Below are positions 22,080-33,840 of a stretch of DNA of 64,000 nucleotides, piece by piece. Numbering within the stretch: the first letter of the stretch is position 1; each line of letters begins with the position of its first letter. Location of the stretch: NCBI RefSeq assembly GCF_904849725.1, contig NC_058521.1:556594176-556658175 (forward strand). The letters run 5' to 3'. Below the pieces are notes generated by a model. That model did not search any database and was not told the DNA's origin. It saw nothing but the letters and a program-made list of their open reading frames with translations. The position numbers and the translations under genes were made by a program. This stretch comes from Hordeum vulgare subsp. vulgare (Eukaryota; Streptophyta; Magnoliopsida; Poales; Poaceae).

Positions 22080-23750
22080 AGCTTTTTACTTAGGCGATTC
22101 TGGATCGCAGCTAAGTCCCCGAGTGCGGCATCTCGTGCGCACTCGTAGCGAGGTGATACTCATGTAGTTTTCAGTTGTCTTGACATCCACATGAGTCTCA
22201 ATGAGGGCCTACTAAGCCTCCGAGTGGATCTCGAGGATACACTCGAAGGAATCTTTTTACTTAGCCGATTCTGGATCACAGCTAAGTCTCCGAGTGCGGA
22301 ATCTCGTGCGCACTCGTAGCGAGTTGATACTCATGTAGTTGTCAGTTGTCTTGACATCCACATGAGTCTCGATGAGGGTCTGCTAAGCCTCCGAGTGGAT
22401 CTCGAGGATACACTCGAAGGAAGGTTTTTACTTAGGCGATTCTGGATCGCAGCTAAGTCCCCGAGTGCGGCATCTTGTGCGCGCTCGTAGCGAGTTGATA
22501 CTCATGTAGTTGTCAGTTGTCTTGACATCCACATGAGTCTCGATGAGGGTCTGCTAAGCCGCCGAGTGGATCTCGAGGATACACTCGAAGAAAGCTTTTT
22601 ACTTAGGCGATTCTGGATCGCAGCTAAGTCCTCGAGTGCGGCATCTCGTGCGCACTCGGAGCGAGTTGATACTCATGTAGTTGTCAGTTGTCTTGACATC
22701 CACATGAGCCTCGATGAGGGTCTGCTAAGCCTCCGAGTGGATCTCGAGGATACACTCGAAGGAAGCTTTTTACTTAGGCGATTCTGGGTCGCAGCTAAGT
22801 CCCCGAGTGCAGCATCTCGTGCGCACTCGGAGCGAGTTGATAGTTAGGCGATTCTGGATCGCAGCTAAGTCCCCGAGTGCGACTTTTAGTGCACACTTGG
22901 AGCGAGTTGATACTCATGTAGTTGTCAGTTGTCTTGACATCCACATGAGCCTCGATGAGGGTCTGCTAAGCCTCCGAGTGGATCTCGAGGATACACTCGA
23001 AGGAAGCTTTTTACTTAGGAGATTCTGGGTCGCAGCTAAGTCCCCGAGTGCAGCATCTCGTGCGCACTCGGAGCAAGTTGATAGTTAGGCGATTCTGGAT
23101 CGCAACTAAGTCCCCGAGTGCGACTTTTAGTGCACACTTGGAGAGAGTTTGTACTTAGGCGATTCTGGATCGCAGCTAAGTCCCCGAGTGCGACTTCTAG
23201 TGCACACTCAGAGAGAGTTTGTACTTAGGCGATTCTGGATCGCAGCTAAGTCCCCGAGTGCGACCTCTAGTGCACACTCGGAGAGAGTTTGTACTTAGGC
23301 GATTCTGGATCGCAGCTAAGTCCCCGAGTGTGACGTTTAGTGCACACTCGGAGAAAGTTTGTACTTAGGCGATTCTGGATCGCAGCTAAGTCCCGGGGTG
23401 TGACGTTTAGTGCACACTCGGAGAAAGTTTGTACTTAGGCGATTCTGGATCGCAACTAAGTCCCCGAGTGTGACGTTTTAGTGCACACTCGGAGAAAGTT
23501 TGTACTTAGGCGATTCTGGATCGCAGCTAAGTCCCCAAGTGTGACGTTTAGTGCACACTCGGAGAAAGTTTGTAATTAGGCGATTCTGGATCGCAGCTAA
23601 GTCCCCGAGTGTGACGTTTTAGTGCACACTCGGAGAAAGTTTGTACTTAGGCGATTCTGGATCGCAGCTAAGTCTCCGAGTGTGACGTTTAGTGCACACT
23701 CGGAGAAAGTTTGTACTTAGGCGATTCTGGATCGCAACTAAGTTTTCTTT
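22080..23750. repeat. Inner Tat 3' tandem repeats: 171-bp and 70-bp arrays
   Basis: 22089-23060 is built of about 171-bp units (CTTAGGCGATTCTGG at 22089, about 22260, 22431, 22602 and on), each with TGACATCCACATGAG and a CTCGAGGATACACTCG block. 23080-23745 is a shorter, more uniform array of 70-bp units (for example 23151 and 23221) sharing GCGATTCTGGATCGCAGCTAAG. The short unit looks like the long unit with its middle deleted and then amplified. Satellite-like 3' arrays are known in Tat retrotransposons. ORFs through it are repeat artefacts. Confidence 0.93.
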
Positions 23751-23872
23751 TCTTTTTCTTTCTTTTTTGAGACCGGAGTCTGCCAATGCGGAAGAATCTT
23801 GAATCTGCAAAAAATCAATCTGCTTTGTATTACTTCAATGATACTTGTTCTTTACATTGCTCTAGTCGGCGG

Positions 23873-25696
23873 TCACGTGTTGAAGCGCTTCAGGAGATCT
23901 CCATTCCATGCTCGCGGCTCATCCATTTCCCTATCGAGGTTGTAGAGTCGATATGCTCCGTTGTTCATTACCTTGGAGATGATGAAGGGTCCTTCCCTCG
24001 CAGGAGCCAACTTGTGAGGTCTATGCTGATCCACTTGGAGCACTAGGTCGCCTGCTTGGAATGTACGACTCGTGACGTGCCGCGTGTGAAATCGCCGCAG
24101 ATCTTGTTGATAAATGGTTGAGAGAGTGAGTGCCATCTCGCGCTCCTCTTCTAGAAGATCCACTCCGTCTTGCCTGGCATGCTCTGCTTCGGCTTCGGAG
24201 AAGAGTTCGACTCGTGGAGTGTTGTGAAGCAAGTCACTCGGAAGGACTGCCTCTGCTCCGTAAACGAGGAAGAACGGGGATCGCCCTGTAGATCTATTTG
24301 GAGTTGTGCGAAGGCCCCACAGCACCGAAGGCAGCTCGGTGACCCATGCGCCGGCAGCATGTCCAACTTCTCGCAGGAGTCGAGGCTTCAACCCTTGAAG
24401 AATAAGTCCATTCGCCCGCTCTGCTTGTCCGTTTGTTTGGGGATGCGCCACAGATGCAAAATCCACTCGGATACCTTGACCTGTACACAAACCTTTGAAT
24501 CTGTCCGAGTCAAAGTTTGTGCCATTGTCAGTGATTATGTTGTGCGGTACTCCGAATCTGGAGATGATGTCCCTGACAAATTTGATGGTCGTAAGGGCGT
24601 CGAGCTTCTTGATGGGCTTGGCTTCAATCCACTTTGTGAACTTGTCAACTACCACCAACAGATGTGTGAATCCCCCTTGGCCTGTCCTAAATGGACCGAC
24701 TGTATCCAATCCCCATACTGCAAACGGCCAGACAAGAGGGATTGTCTTCAGCGCGGATGTTGGCTTGTGAGACTTGTTCGAGTAGAATTCACAGCCTTCG
24801 CATCGGTCGACCATTTCCTTCGCCATTTCATTCGCCTGCAACCAGAAGAAACCAGCTCTGAATGCTTTGGCGACGATTTCTCTTGAGGAGGCATGACGAC
24901 CACAGGTTCCCGAGTGAATTTCTTCCAGGATTAACTGTCCCTCCTCAGGGGAGATGCATCGTTGAAGGATGCCTGAAACACCTTCTTTGTACAACTGGCC
25001 ATCAATGACGGTGAACGACTTCGACCTGCGGACGATCTGCCTGGCTTGGACCTCATCTTCTGGTAATTCTTGCCTTAGGATGTACGCAATGAGCGGCACA
25101 GTCCACTCGGGGATGACAGCGAGAATCTCCATCATCAGATCAACCACAGCGGGGACCTCGACTTCAGTCGGATCTGTCGAGCTCTTTGGTTGTACTGGTT
25201 CCTCTGTGAAGGGATCTTCTTTAACTGAGGGAAGGTGTAGGTGCTCGAGGCAAACATCACTCGGGACTGGTCTCCGAGTGGATCCAAGTTTCGCCAATTC
25301 ATCAGCTGCTTGGTTTTTCAGTCGCGGAACATGGTGGAGTTCCAGACCTTCAAACTTTTTCTCGAGCTTCCTCACCGCATTGCAGTATGTAGTCATGGTA
25401 GGGTTCCTTACGTCCCACTCCTTCATCACTTGATTAACCACCAAATCTGAATCGCCATAGACCATCAGGTGACGGACGCCGAGTGCGATGGCCATGCGCA
25501 ATCCATAAAGAAGAGCTTCATACTCTGCCTCGTTGTTGGAGGAATCGAAATGTATCTGCAACACATACTTGAGCTTGTCACCCTTTGGCGATATGATCAC
25601 AACGCCAGCACCGGAGCCATTCAACATCTTGGACCCATCGAAGAACATTGTCCAATGAGCCGAGTAGATGTGGGTCGGTTTCTGTTGTTCTACCCA
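23873..25696 (-). CDS. Inner Tat pol: second RNase H and integrase
   Basis: A long open frame from just after the stop at 25697. An RNase H fold is visible near its start: FFDGSKMLNGSG, NNEAEYEALLYGL, YGDSDLVVNQV, NQAADELAKL (D-E-D-D type). The integrase zinc region follows (GRHASSREIV ... CEGCEFYSN). The catalytic core has WGLDTVGPF, TDNGTNFDS and NGQAERANG (D-D-E), and a C-terminal part ends near 23873 after RAWNGDLLKRF. Having an RNase H in addition to the one attached to RT is characteristic of the Tat lineage. This is the best preserved pol segment in the window, about 590 residues without a stop. Confidence 0.92.
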   Translation of the reverse strand, partial: WVEQQKPTHIYSAHWTMFFDGSKMLNGSGAGVVIISPKGDKLKYVLQIHFDSSNNEAEYEALLYGLRMAIALGVRHLMVYGDSDLVVNQVMKEWDVRNPTMTTYCNAVRKLEKKFEGLELHHVPRLKNQAADELAKLGSTRRPVPSDVCLEHLHLPSVKEDPFTEEPVQPKSSTDPTEVEVPAVVDLMMEILAVIPEWTVPLIAYILRQELPEDEVQARQIVRRSKSFTVIDGQLYKEGVSGILQRCISPEEGQLILEEIHSGTCGRHASSREIVAKAFRAGFFWLQANEMAKEMVDRCEGCEFYSNKSHKPTSALKTIPLVWPFAVWGLDTVGPFRTGQGGFTHLLVVVDKFTKWIEAKPIKKLDALTTIKFVRDIISRFGVPHNIITDNGTNFDSDRFKGLCTGQGIRVDFASVAHPQTNGQAERANGLILQGLKPRLLREVGHAAGAWVTELPSVLWGLRTTPNRSTGRSPFFLVYGAEAVLPSDLLHNTPRVELFSEAEAEHARQDGVDLLEEEREMALTLSTIYQQDLRRFHTRHVTSRTFQAGDLVLQVDQHRPHKLAPAREGPFIISKVMNNGAYRLYNLDREMDEPRAWNGDLLKRFNT

Positions 25697-27084
25697 TTAT
25701 GCTACGAAGTCAGCCAGAGCTTGAGACTTTATAGCTTTCTTGGCCTCGAACTTGATGTTGCAGTATAACATCTCCATTGCCCACTTCGCCACTCGGCCTG
25801 ATGCATCCCGATTGTGGAGGATTTCCGACAACGGAGCATCAGAAACGACAGACACCGAGTGGTCTTGGAAATAATGAGCCACCTTCTTCGCAGTCATGTA
25901 AATCCCGTAAATAAGTTTTTGATAGTGGGGATACCTCTGCTTGGAAGGAGTCAGGACTTCGGAGACATAATACACTGGCCGCTGAACCTTGTATGCTTTG
26001 CCTTCTTCTTCGCGTTCGACTGTGAGAACAGTGCTGATGACTTGATTTGTAGCCGCGATGTATAGAAGAAGGGATTCTTTACTGAGCGGAGCAGTAAGAA
26101 CCGGCTGGGTGGAAAGTAGGACTTTGAGGTCGTCGAATGCAATTTGGGCTTCGTCTGTCCACTCGAAAGTATATGATTTCTTCAGAAGTCGGTACAGAGG
26201 TAGCGCTTTCTCGCCGAGTCGACTGATAAACTTGCTCAAAGCCGCTAGGCAACCTGTGAGCCTTTGAACATCGTGTATTCTGACCGGCCGCTCCATTCGG
26301 ACGATGGTCCCGATCTTTTCGGGGTTGACATCGATCCCTCGTTCAGAAACGAAGAAACCGAGTAACTTTCCGCTGGGAACACCGAATGAACACTTGGCAG
26401 GGTTGAGCTTGATATCGTACCTACGAAGGTTGGCGAATGTTTCTGCCAAGTCAGTCAGCAGGTCGGAACCTTTGCGTGACTTGACTATGATATCATCCAT
26501 ATACGCCTCCACATTTCGACCTATCTGGTCAAGCAGGCATTTTTGGATCATGCGTATAAAAGTTGCTCCTGCATTCTTCAAACCGAACGGCATAGTGATG
26601 TAGCAGAAGCACCCGAATGGGGTGATGAAGGCTGTTTTTAATTCATCGGGGCCATACAGACGGATCTGATGATAGCCCGAGTAGGCATCGAGAAATGCCA
26701 ACGCTCGCAACCCGCAGTCGAATCGACAATTTGATCAATGCGGGGAAGCGGGAAATGGTCTTTCGGGCAGACCTTATTGAGATGCTTGAAGTCGATGCAC
26801 ATTCGGAGAGACTTGTCCTTCTTGGGCACCATGACAACATTGGCGAGCCACTCAGAGTGGTGTACCTCGCGAATGAAGTTGGCTGCCAAAAGCTTAGCCA
26901 CGTCTTCTCCGATTGCCTTCCTCTTGTGCGCGACGGACCGACGCACGCGTTCTCGGACAGGTCGGGCAGCAGGATCCACATGCAGTCGGTGCTCAGCCAA
27001 CTCCCTGGGTACACCTGGCATGTCAGCGGGCTTCCATGCGAAAATGTCCCAGTTCTCACAGAGGAATTGGATGAGATCGGCTTC
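25697..27084 (-). pseudogene. Inner Tat pol: reverse transcriptase and first RNase H
   Basis: 27084-26710 encodes the fingers region (DKSLRMCIDFKHLNKVCPKD, PLPRIDQIVDSTAGCE). A frameshift near 26700-26712 moves to the frame of 26710-25697 with FLDAYSGYHQIRLYGPDE, TMPFGLKNAGATF and the catalytic YMDDIIVKS. RNase H follows with LYIAATNQVISTVL and YYVSEVLTPSKQRYP. A TAA at 25699-25697 separates it from the second RNase H; the outer copy reads through at this place. Upstream, a TAG at about 27087-27085 separates RT from protease. Confidence 0.9.
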
Positions 27085-27980
27085 CTATTTTGGATCGAGG
27101 GTGGTGGAGATGTTCGTCGGGGCAGCGGTGTCGTCCGTCGGGTGGATGCTGGCCTTCTTTGTTTCTCCCGCCGACTCGAATGCGGACTCCGAAGCTGGCT
27201 TCTTCGAACGCATCAAGTCAGCGGGGTCGGCTGTCTTCTTGTACTCGTCGAGCTTGAGGACAGCCATCTGCTGATCGGCGATCCTCGAACCCTGCTGCAG
27301 ACACTCTTCGGCCCGCTACCGACTGCCTGTGACAGTGATCACACCTTTGGGACCTGGCATCTTCAGCTTCAGGTACACGTAACATGGACGGGCCATGAAA
27401 TGCGCATACGCCGGACGGCCCAAAATCGCGTGGTATGCACTCTGGAAGTCCACTACCTCGAATGTCAACTTTTCCTTGCGGAAGTTCTTGTCGGAGCCGA
27501 AAACGACATCCAACGAGATCTGGCCGAGTGACTTGGCCTTTCGTCCAGGGACGACTCCGTGGAACTGCATGCTGCTCTCGCTAAGTTTGGACATCGGAAT
27601 GCCCATCCCCTTGAGAGTGTCGGCGTACATGATGTTCAAGCCGCTGCTGCCGTCCATGAGGACTTTGCGCAGTCGGACTCCTTCCACCACCGGGTCGATG
27701 ACCAGAGCCTGCCTCCCTGGGGTGGGCACGTGTGCTGGATGATCCGACTAGTCAAAGGTGATCGCAGTCTGAGACCATTTGAGGAACGTGGGGTTGGTTG
27801 GGGTGGCCATGTTCACCTCCCTGTTCACCAGCTTCAGTCGACTCTTGCTTTCCACGTCAGCAAAAATCATCAGTGTTGCATGGACTTGGGGGAACGGATC
27901 CTCCTTGTCCTCATCATCCTGTTCGTTGTCCTTTTCACTCGGCTGCCCTTCGTCGAACCCTTGGATCAGGAGGCGACATT
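27085..27980 (-). pseudogene. Inner Tat pol: retroviral-type aspartic protease and linker
   Basis: 27729-27316 contains the protease: LRKVLMDGSSGLNIMYADTL (D-G/T-S-type active site, here DGSS where DGGS is seen in the outer copy) and YHAILGRPAYAHFMARP. 27980-27730 is the pol start with KHTTRQCRLL. A TAG lies after VTGSR (about 27314). The linker to 27085 is open (RAEECLQQG ... STTLDPK) and ends in a TAG shared with the outer copy. The enzyme would process the Gag-Pol polyprotein. Confidence 0.85.
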
Positions 27981-29759
27981 GCCGAGTGGTATGCTTCAGA
28001 AATATGGCGTTGCCTTATTCATCCATCTTCGTGTGGATTGGACATGGCTAATCCAGGATGTGGTTTTCGAACTGCTTCTTCTTGGGGGTGAACTGAGCCT
28101 TCCCCTTGCCCTTGAACTTGGCATTGGTAACGGCTGCCGCCTCTGCCTGCGGAGTGGACGGAGCTTTCTGTTCTGCTTCCGAGTGCTGTTCCCATCTCCA
28201 TCGGCGACTGCTTTATGCTTGCCGCTATGAATGCGGTCCTCTTCTTCGCCATTTGCATAGCGTGCCGCTATCTCCATCATCTTGCTCATGGAGATGTCGC
28301 CTGTCCGACCGAACTTCAGGTACAGATCTCTGTACCGCACGCCTGCCTTGAAGGCGCAGACTGCTTGGTGCTCTATGACATTCTCCACCGTGTGGTAGAG
28401 GGTTGTCCAACGCTGGATGAAATCGCGCAGGGGCTCATTCTGCTTCTGGACACAGTGCTGGAGCTCCACGAGACCAGCAGGGCGTTTGCACGTCCCTTCG
28501 AAGGTCCTGATGAAGACTCGGGCCAGATCTTCCCGGTTGTAGATGCTTGAAGGGGCTAGCTGGTTCAGCCACGCCCGTGCCGAGCCGTCGAGCATCAGGG
28601 GGAGATGTTTCATGGCAACCTGGTCATCTCCGCCACCGATCTGGACTGCCACTCTGTAGTCGTCCAGCCACGTTTCTGGCTTGGATTCTCGTGTAAACTT
28701 GCTGATCCCCGTCGCCGATCGAAAGTTGGGAGGGATGTCAGCCGAACGGATGGCCCGACTGAAACACTCGGGACCAGAGATGATGGTCCTGCTTCCACTC
28801 GAACGGTCTCTATCATGACCATCACGGTGGGCTCGGCTCCTGTCGACCTTCCTCTGGGCGATGTATCCTCTTGCGTCGGGCCTTGGATCATAAGTGTCAC
28901 CGACCGAACGCCGATCATCATGATGTCGGGGCCCGTAGGGCCCACCCCGCGGAGGGGTGCATGAACGGCGACGATCTTCGGGATTCATGGAACGGCTGCC
29001 TCCTCGGTGTCGCTGATGAGAATCGAGGCTGAAAACTGACCGATGCATGTTCGCGTGAACAGAACCATTGTAGATCCTGTTGTGCGATTGGGAGACCGCT
29101 GAATTCTGATGTTGCGTCGTGTGCAACAGGGCACGGATCTGCTCGATCCCTCTGCCAGCCTCTGAATCAGTCGGCTGGAGGGAATCGGCTATCTTGGCGG
29201 CGGTAGCCAGGTTGAGGACGGGTGTGCGGAACACCTCCACGTTGCTCTGACGAGTGCGTCGACTGGCAGAACGGCGGGGATGACGGCGAGCGCCGGATGA
29301 CTCGCCGACCTCGTGCTCGTTCCGACCAGTTTGACGGGGACTTTCATGGGAATTGGCCATGTGAACTTCGGCTGCAGGCCCGCGACCCAAGTACTCGGAA
29401 GGCAACTCAGTCGGAACTGAGTCTGAGCGCTGGGACGGCGGCGCAACCACAACTGACTCGAGGACCGCCACTTGAGAGGACGCGTTCTGGCGCGCCTGGG
29501 CGTGTCGCACCCAACGCTGGAGCCATGGACGGCGAGACCGCTTGTTGCGGCGCATGACGGGGGCGAAGATCGACACCGGAGCCGACTACTGGAGAAGAAG
29601 GATGCCGCGGGCGCATGCATGGAAGTGCGTAGCCCCGCGACTGGGGAGCGCCTCGACGTCAAGAGGGGCATCCCGAAGACATGCCGAATCGTCGACGATG
29701 AAGGAGAGTGCGCCGAAGAGGATCTCATGACCCAAGCACAAATCTCCACCGGATGACAT
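27981..29759 (-). pseudogene. Inner Tat gag
   Basis: Starts MSSGGDLCLGHEILFGALSF at 29759, 47 bp after the PBS, and runs in one frame to 27996 with a single TAG at 29588-29586. The central region is arginine-rich (RSRAHRDGHDRDRSSGSRT). The retrotransposon gag domain (PF03732-like) has HLPLMLDGSARAWLNQLAPS, FIRTFEGTCKRPAGL and FIQRWTTLYHTVEN. A frame change near 28060-28100 leads into pol. Gag forms the virus-like particle in intact members. Confidence 0.88.
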
Positions 29760-29806
29760 GATGAAAAGATGTAGTTGCAAACTCACCGGAAGTCGCTTAG
29801 ATGCTT

Positions 29807-29824
29807 GCCCCACGGTGGGCGCCA
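29807..29824 (-). promoter_or_regulatory. Primer-binding site of inner Tat element
   Basis: Minus strand TGGCGCCCACCGTGGGGC, 2 bases after the 5' LTR end (CACGACA). It starts with the TGGCGCC expected for complementarity to a tRNA 3' CCA end. This type of PBS is usual in Tat/RIRE2-like elements. The corresponding site is missing from the outer element because of a deletion. Confidence 0.85.
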
Positions 29825-29826
29825 AC

Positions 29827-30387
29827 TGTCGTGGGTATAAGTCTGAACATAGATATGTAGGGTACGAAATTATGGGTAGAGCCTTAGCTACGGCGAGGTT
29901 GTATGAGTTCAGGCCCCTCTACGGTGGAGGTAAAAGCCCTACATCTCAGTGCTCTTGTGAGCTTGATGTCGAGTGGAATATAGATTACAGTGAAAACCCA
30001 ACCCCTGCACCAGTGGGAAAGGGCTGCTTATATAGAGTGCGCTGCCCTTCACAACGGTTTGGTGCACAGGGGTGGAGTACTGGCGATAAAATGCCTACGT
30101 TACAGGTAACGTATGTCTTAAATGCTAATAACGGCACATGAAAACATATGACCGTTGCCCTCCAGGGAGGGGGTTACGATATACAGAGTGGAATTCAGTC
30201 GGTAAGTTTGATACGCTCCGAATGCTCATGTCCGACTGGATGATGGAGGAATCGTCACCGACTGGATGATGGGAAGTCCTTAATTCAGTCGGAACTGACT
30301 AAGGGCCTTGTCCTTTATGAAGGGTAGTCCTTGGGTAGGACCTGTAGGGCAGGCCTATGACCCTACCGCGGGACTATAACCCCATCA
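29827..30387 (-). repeat. 5' LTR of inner Tat element
   Basis: 561 bp, nearly identical to 17284-17842. TTATATAGAG near 30028 is a TATA-like feature retained in both LTRs and in the outer LTRs. Confidence 0.95.
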
Positions 30388-30637
30388 TATACTTAGGCGA
30401 AAACTGGTTCGCAGCTAAGCATCCGAGTGAACAAATTGTTATTCATTCGGAAGGTTTTTTTTAACTTAGGCGAAACATGTTCGCAGCTAATACTCCGAGT
30501 GAGAGGATTGCTCCTCACTCGAAGTATGTTTTGGGTGTGAAACTGCTCGATCGGAATCGACACAAATTGAAGAAATTATGACTTCGACAAGCAACATTGT
30601 TCAGCAAACTCTCTTATTACATTAATCCAACTGGTTG
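30388..30637. repeat. Remainder of outer Tat tandem repeat
   Basis: Continues the unit broken at 17283 (CTTAGGCGAAAACTGGTTCG, AGCTAAGCATCCGAGTG) and leads into the pol stop of the outer element near 30638. 30388-30392 is the TATAC duplication. Confidence 0.9.
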
Positions 30638-32258
30638 TCAAGCGTAAAAACGTCGGAGTAGGTTCGCATTCCAAGCCCGGGGTTCATCGGCTCTCTTCTT
30701 GAGGTTGTAGAGATGATAAGCGTCGTTGTTCAGTACCTTGGTGGCGATGAATGGCCCTTCCCATGTGGGGGCTAGCTTGTGAGGTCTGTGCTGATCCACT
30801 CGGAGAACCAAATATCCTTTGTGGAACGCCCTACTCCTGACATGTCTTGCATGGAAGCGATGAAGGTCCTGTTGATATGCAGTCGACCGAATCAAGGCCA
30901 TATCGCGCTCTTCCTCCAAGAAATCCACTCCGTCTTGCCGCGCCTGTTCAGATTCAGCTTCTGAGGACAAGTCCACACGGGGAGAATTATGAAGGATATC
31001 ACTCGGGAGGACAGCTTCAACTCCATACACTAGGAAGAAGGTTGTGCGTCTAGTCGACCGGTTAGGAGTTGTTCTCAAGCCCCATAAGACAGATGGCAGA
31101 TCAGTTACCCAGGCTCCAGCTGCATGTTCGAAGTCCCGCATGAGTCGCGGTTTTAGCCCTTGAAGGATAAGGCCGTTTGCCCGCTCAGCTTGTCCATTGG
31201 TTTGGGGTTGTGTGACGGACGCATAATCCACCCGAGTGCCTTGAGCGGAGCAAAAGCACCTGAACTTTACTGAATCGAAGTTGGAGCCATTGTCTGTTAT
31301 GATGCTGTGAGGAACTCCGTACCAAAATGCTATATCTCTCATGAACTTCATGGCGGTGCACGAGTCCAACTTAATTATTGGCTTGGCTTCCATTCATTTA
31401 GTAAACTTGTAGACTGCAACAAGCAAGTGTGTAAATCCACTCTGTCTTGTTCGGAAGGGGCCGACCATATCCAAACCCCAAACAGCAAATGGCCAGACGA
31501 GCGGAATGGTCTTCAAGAAAGACGTATGATTGTGAGACAAGTTGGAATAGAACTGGCAACATTCACAGTGATCAACAACATCTTTGGCCATCTCATTAGC
31601 ACGCGGCAAGAAGAACCCAACTCTGTATGCTTTGGCAACGATGGTCCGGGAGGACGCATGACGGCCACAGGTCCCGAGTGGATTTCTTCCAAAATCAGTC
31701 GGCCCTCCTCAGGGAAGATGCACCGTTGAGCTACGCCAGTAACACTTTCTCTGTATAACTGATCACCCATCACAGTAGAAGCCTTCGATCTGTGCATAAT
31801 CTGCTTAGCTTCGGCTTCATCTTCAGGAAGTTCTCTTCTCAGGATATAGGCAATGTATGGGACTGTCCATTCGGCTGTGATCACCAGGGTTTCCATAACT
31901 AGATCAACCACTGCTGGGACGTCAACCCTAGTCGGATTGGAGGTGCTCACCGGTTGTGGGGGCTCTTCAGTGAAAGGATCCTCTTGCACCGAAGGAGTAC
32001 GCAGATGCTCCAGGAACACATTGCTGGGGATAGGTTTCCGAGTGGATCCAATCTTGGCCAGTTCATCAGCTGCTTGGTTTTTAGTCGGGGAACATGGTGG
32101 ATCTTTAGACCTTCAAACTTCTTTTCAAGTTTCCTGACTGCATTGAAGTATCCAGTCATGGTGGGATTCCTAACATCCCATTCCTTCATCACCTGATTGA
32201 CCACCAAATATGTGTCGTCGTATACCATCAGGCGTCGGACACCGAGTGAGATAGCCAT
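30638..32258 (-). pseudogene. Outer Tat pol: second RNase H and integrase
   Basis: Second RNase H from 32258 (YDDTYLVVNQVMKEWDV) with a frameshift near 32085 within the VPRLKNQAADELAKL-equivalent motif. Integrase zinc region and core at 31609-30638 (CECCQFYSN, WGLDMVGPF, TDNGSNFDS, NGQAERANG) after a frameshift near 31665. An in-frame TGA at 31396-31394 replaces the tryptophan of the FTKW motif (TGG to TGA). Collinear with 23873-25648 of the inner element. Confidence 0.88.
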
Positions 32259-33840
32259 ATGCTACCCGTAGAGGAGGGATTCATATTCGGCCTCATTGTT
32301 GGAGGAATCAAAATGAATCTGGAGGACATAATTAAGCTTGTCGCCTTTTGGAGACACCAGTACCACACCAGCACCGGACCCATTTAACATTTTGGAGCCA
32401 TCGAAGAACATAGTCGAGTGTGTCGAGTGAACTTTAGCTGATTGCTGTTGTTCCACCCACTCGGCCATGAAATCAGCAAGGTCCTGAGATTTGATAGCTT
32501 TCTTTGCCTCAAATTTGATGTCAAAATATAACAGTTCAATGGCCCATTTAGCCACTCGACCCGATGCGTCTTGATTGTGAAGATTCTCTGATAGTGGAAC
32601 ATCGCTGATGACGGATATATAATGATCTTGAAAGTAATGCGCCACCTTCTTCACTAACAAGTATATTCCATAAAGGAGCTTCTGGTAATGGGGATATCTT
32701 TGCTTCGAAGGGGTCAATACTTCAGAAATGTAATAGACTGGGTGCTGGACCTTGTAGGCTTTGCCTTCTTCTTCTCTCTCGACAGTCAGAACCGTGTTGT
32801 CGACTTGATTGGTAGCTGCGATGTATAAGAGTAGTGCTTCTTTGCTGTGCGGAGCAGCAAGCACTGGCTGGGTGAAAAGCAGGGCTTTGATCTCAACAAA
32901 CGCTGCTTCTGCTTCATCATTCCACTCGAACACATCAGATTTTCATCAGTCGGTATAAAGGTAATGCCTTCTCACCGAGACGAGAGATGAACCAACTCAA
33001 TGCTGCCAGACAGCCTGTAAGCCTCTGGACATCGTGCACCCGTACGGGGCTTTGCATCCGGACGATGGAGCCAATTTGCTCGGGGTTAACATCGATCCCA
33101 CGTTCAGAAACGAGGAAAGCGAGTTACTTGCCGCCAGGGACTCAGAAGGTGCACTTAGCTGGGTTTAGCTTGATGTCATACTTCCTCAGGTTGGCGAATG
33201 TCTCTCCTAGGTCAGTCCACAGGTCGGAACCTTTGCGTGACTTGACCACAATATCATCCATGTAAGCTTCAATGTTCCGACTGATCTGATCAAGCAGACA
33301 CTTCTGGATCATATACATGAAAGTTGCACCGGCATTCTTTAGACCAAAAGGCATGGTGGTATAACAAAAATACCCGAATGGGGTGATGAAGGCCATTTTT
33401 ATTTCGTCTGGACCAAACACACGGATCTGATGGTAGCCAGAATAAGCATCCAGAAAAGATAAACGCTCACACCACGCAGTCGAATTGACAATTTGATCAA
33501 TGCGGGGGAGCGAGAAGTGATCTTTCGGGAAGACCTTATTAATGTTCTTGAAGTTGATACACATACGAAGGGATTTGTCCTTCTTGCGGACCATGATGAC
33601 ATTCGCGAGCCACTTGGAGTGGTAAGCCTCGCGAATGAATTTTGCCTCCAAAAGTCGCGCCACCTCTTCACTGATTGCCTTTCTCTTCTTTGTTGTGGAT
33701 CATTGCAAATGCTCCTTGACAGGCCTTGCCTTCGGATCCCACTCACAATCGGTGCTCAGCCAGCTCCCTGGGTACACCCGGCATGTTAGCAGGCTTCCAT
33801 GCAAAGATGTCCCAGTTATCACGGAGGAACTGGATGAGCT
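32259..33840 (-). pseudogene. Outer Tat pol: reverse transcriptase and first RNase H
   Basis: 33746-33142 carries RT motifs (DKSLRMCINFKNINKVFPKD, TMPFGLKNAGATF, catalytic YMDDIVVKS). 32933-32262 carries the rest and RNase H (LYIAATNQVDNTVL, YYISEVLTPSKQRYPHY) and continues through ADFMAEWVEQQ into FFDGSKMLNGSG of the second RNase H without the stop found in the inner copy. Stops near 33142 and 33125, a TAG at 32261-32259 and frameshifts break it. 33840 lies at the TAG shared with the inner copy. Confidence 0.88.

Larger units (their letters stand above)
17284..30387 (-). mobile_element. Inner Tat-lineage Ty3/gypsy retrotransposon, full length 13.1 kb
   Basis: Both LTRs are complete (17284-17842 and 29827-30387). 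Flanking duplications TATAC lie at 17279-17283 and 30388-30392. Minus-strand order: 5' LTR, PBS (29807-29824), gag, protease, RT/RNase H, second RNase H and integrase (to 23873), tandem repeats, plus-strand antisense gene (18361-21855), 3' LTR. It sits inside the tandem repeats of the outer Tat element. About 25 differences over 560 LTR bases (near 4.5%, rough hand count) make it younger than its host. A few stops and one RT frameshift indicate a non-autonomous copy. Confidence 0.95.

Noticed and set aside
22533..23088. Repeat-encoded protein with FLLRRFW units
   Set aside because: It is the 171-bp tandem repeat read in one frame; the frame is not kept across all units.
22080..23750. CRISPR-like array
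   Set aside because: Units of 70 and 171 bp are contiguous homogeneous tandem repeats without unique spacers, in a plant retrotransposon.
24170..24886. Plus-strand frames of over 200 residues opposite the integrase and RT (also 26695-27531 and 27559-28230)
   Set aside because: Shadow frames of the well-supported minus-strand pol; no recognisable motifs.
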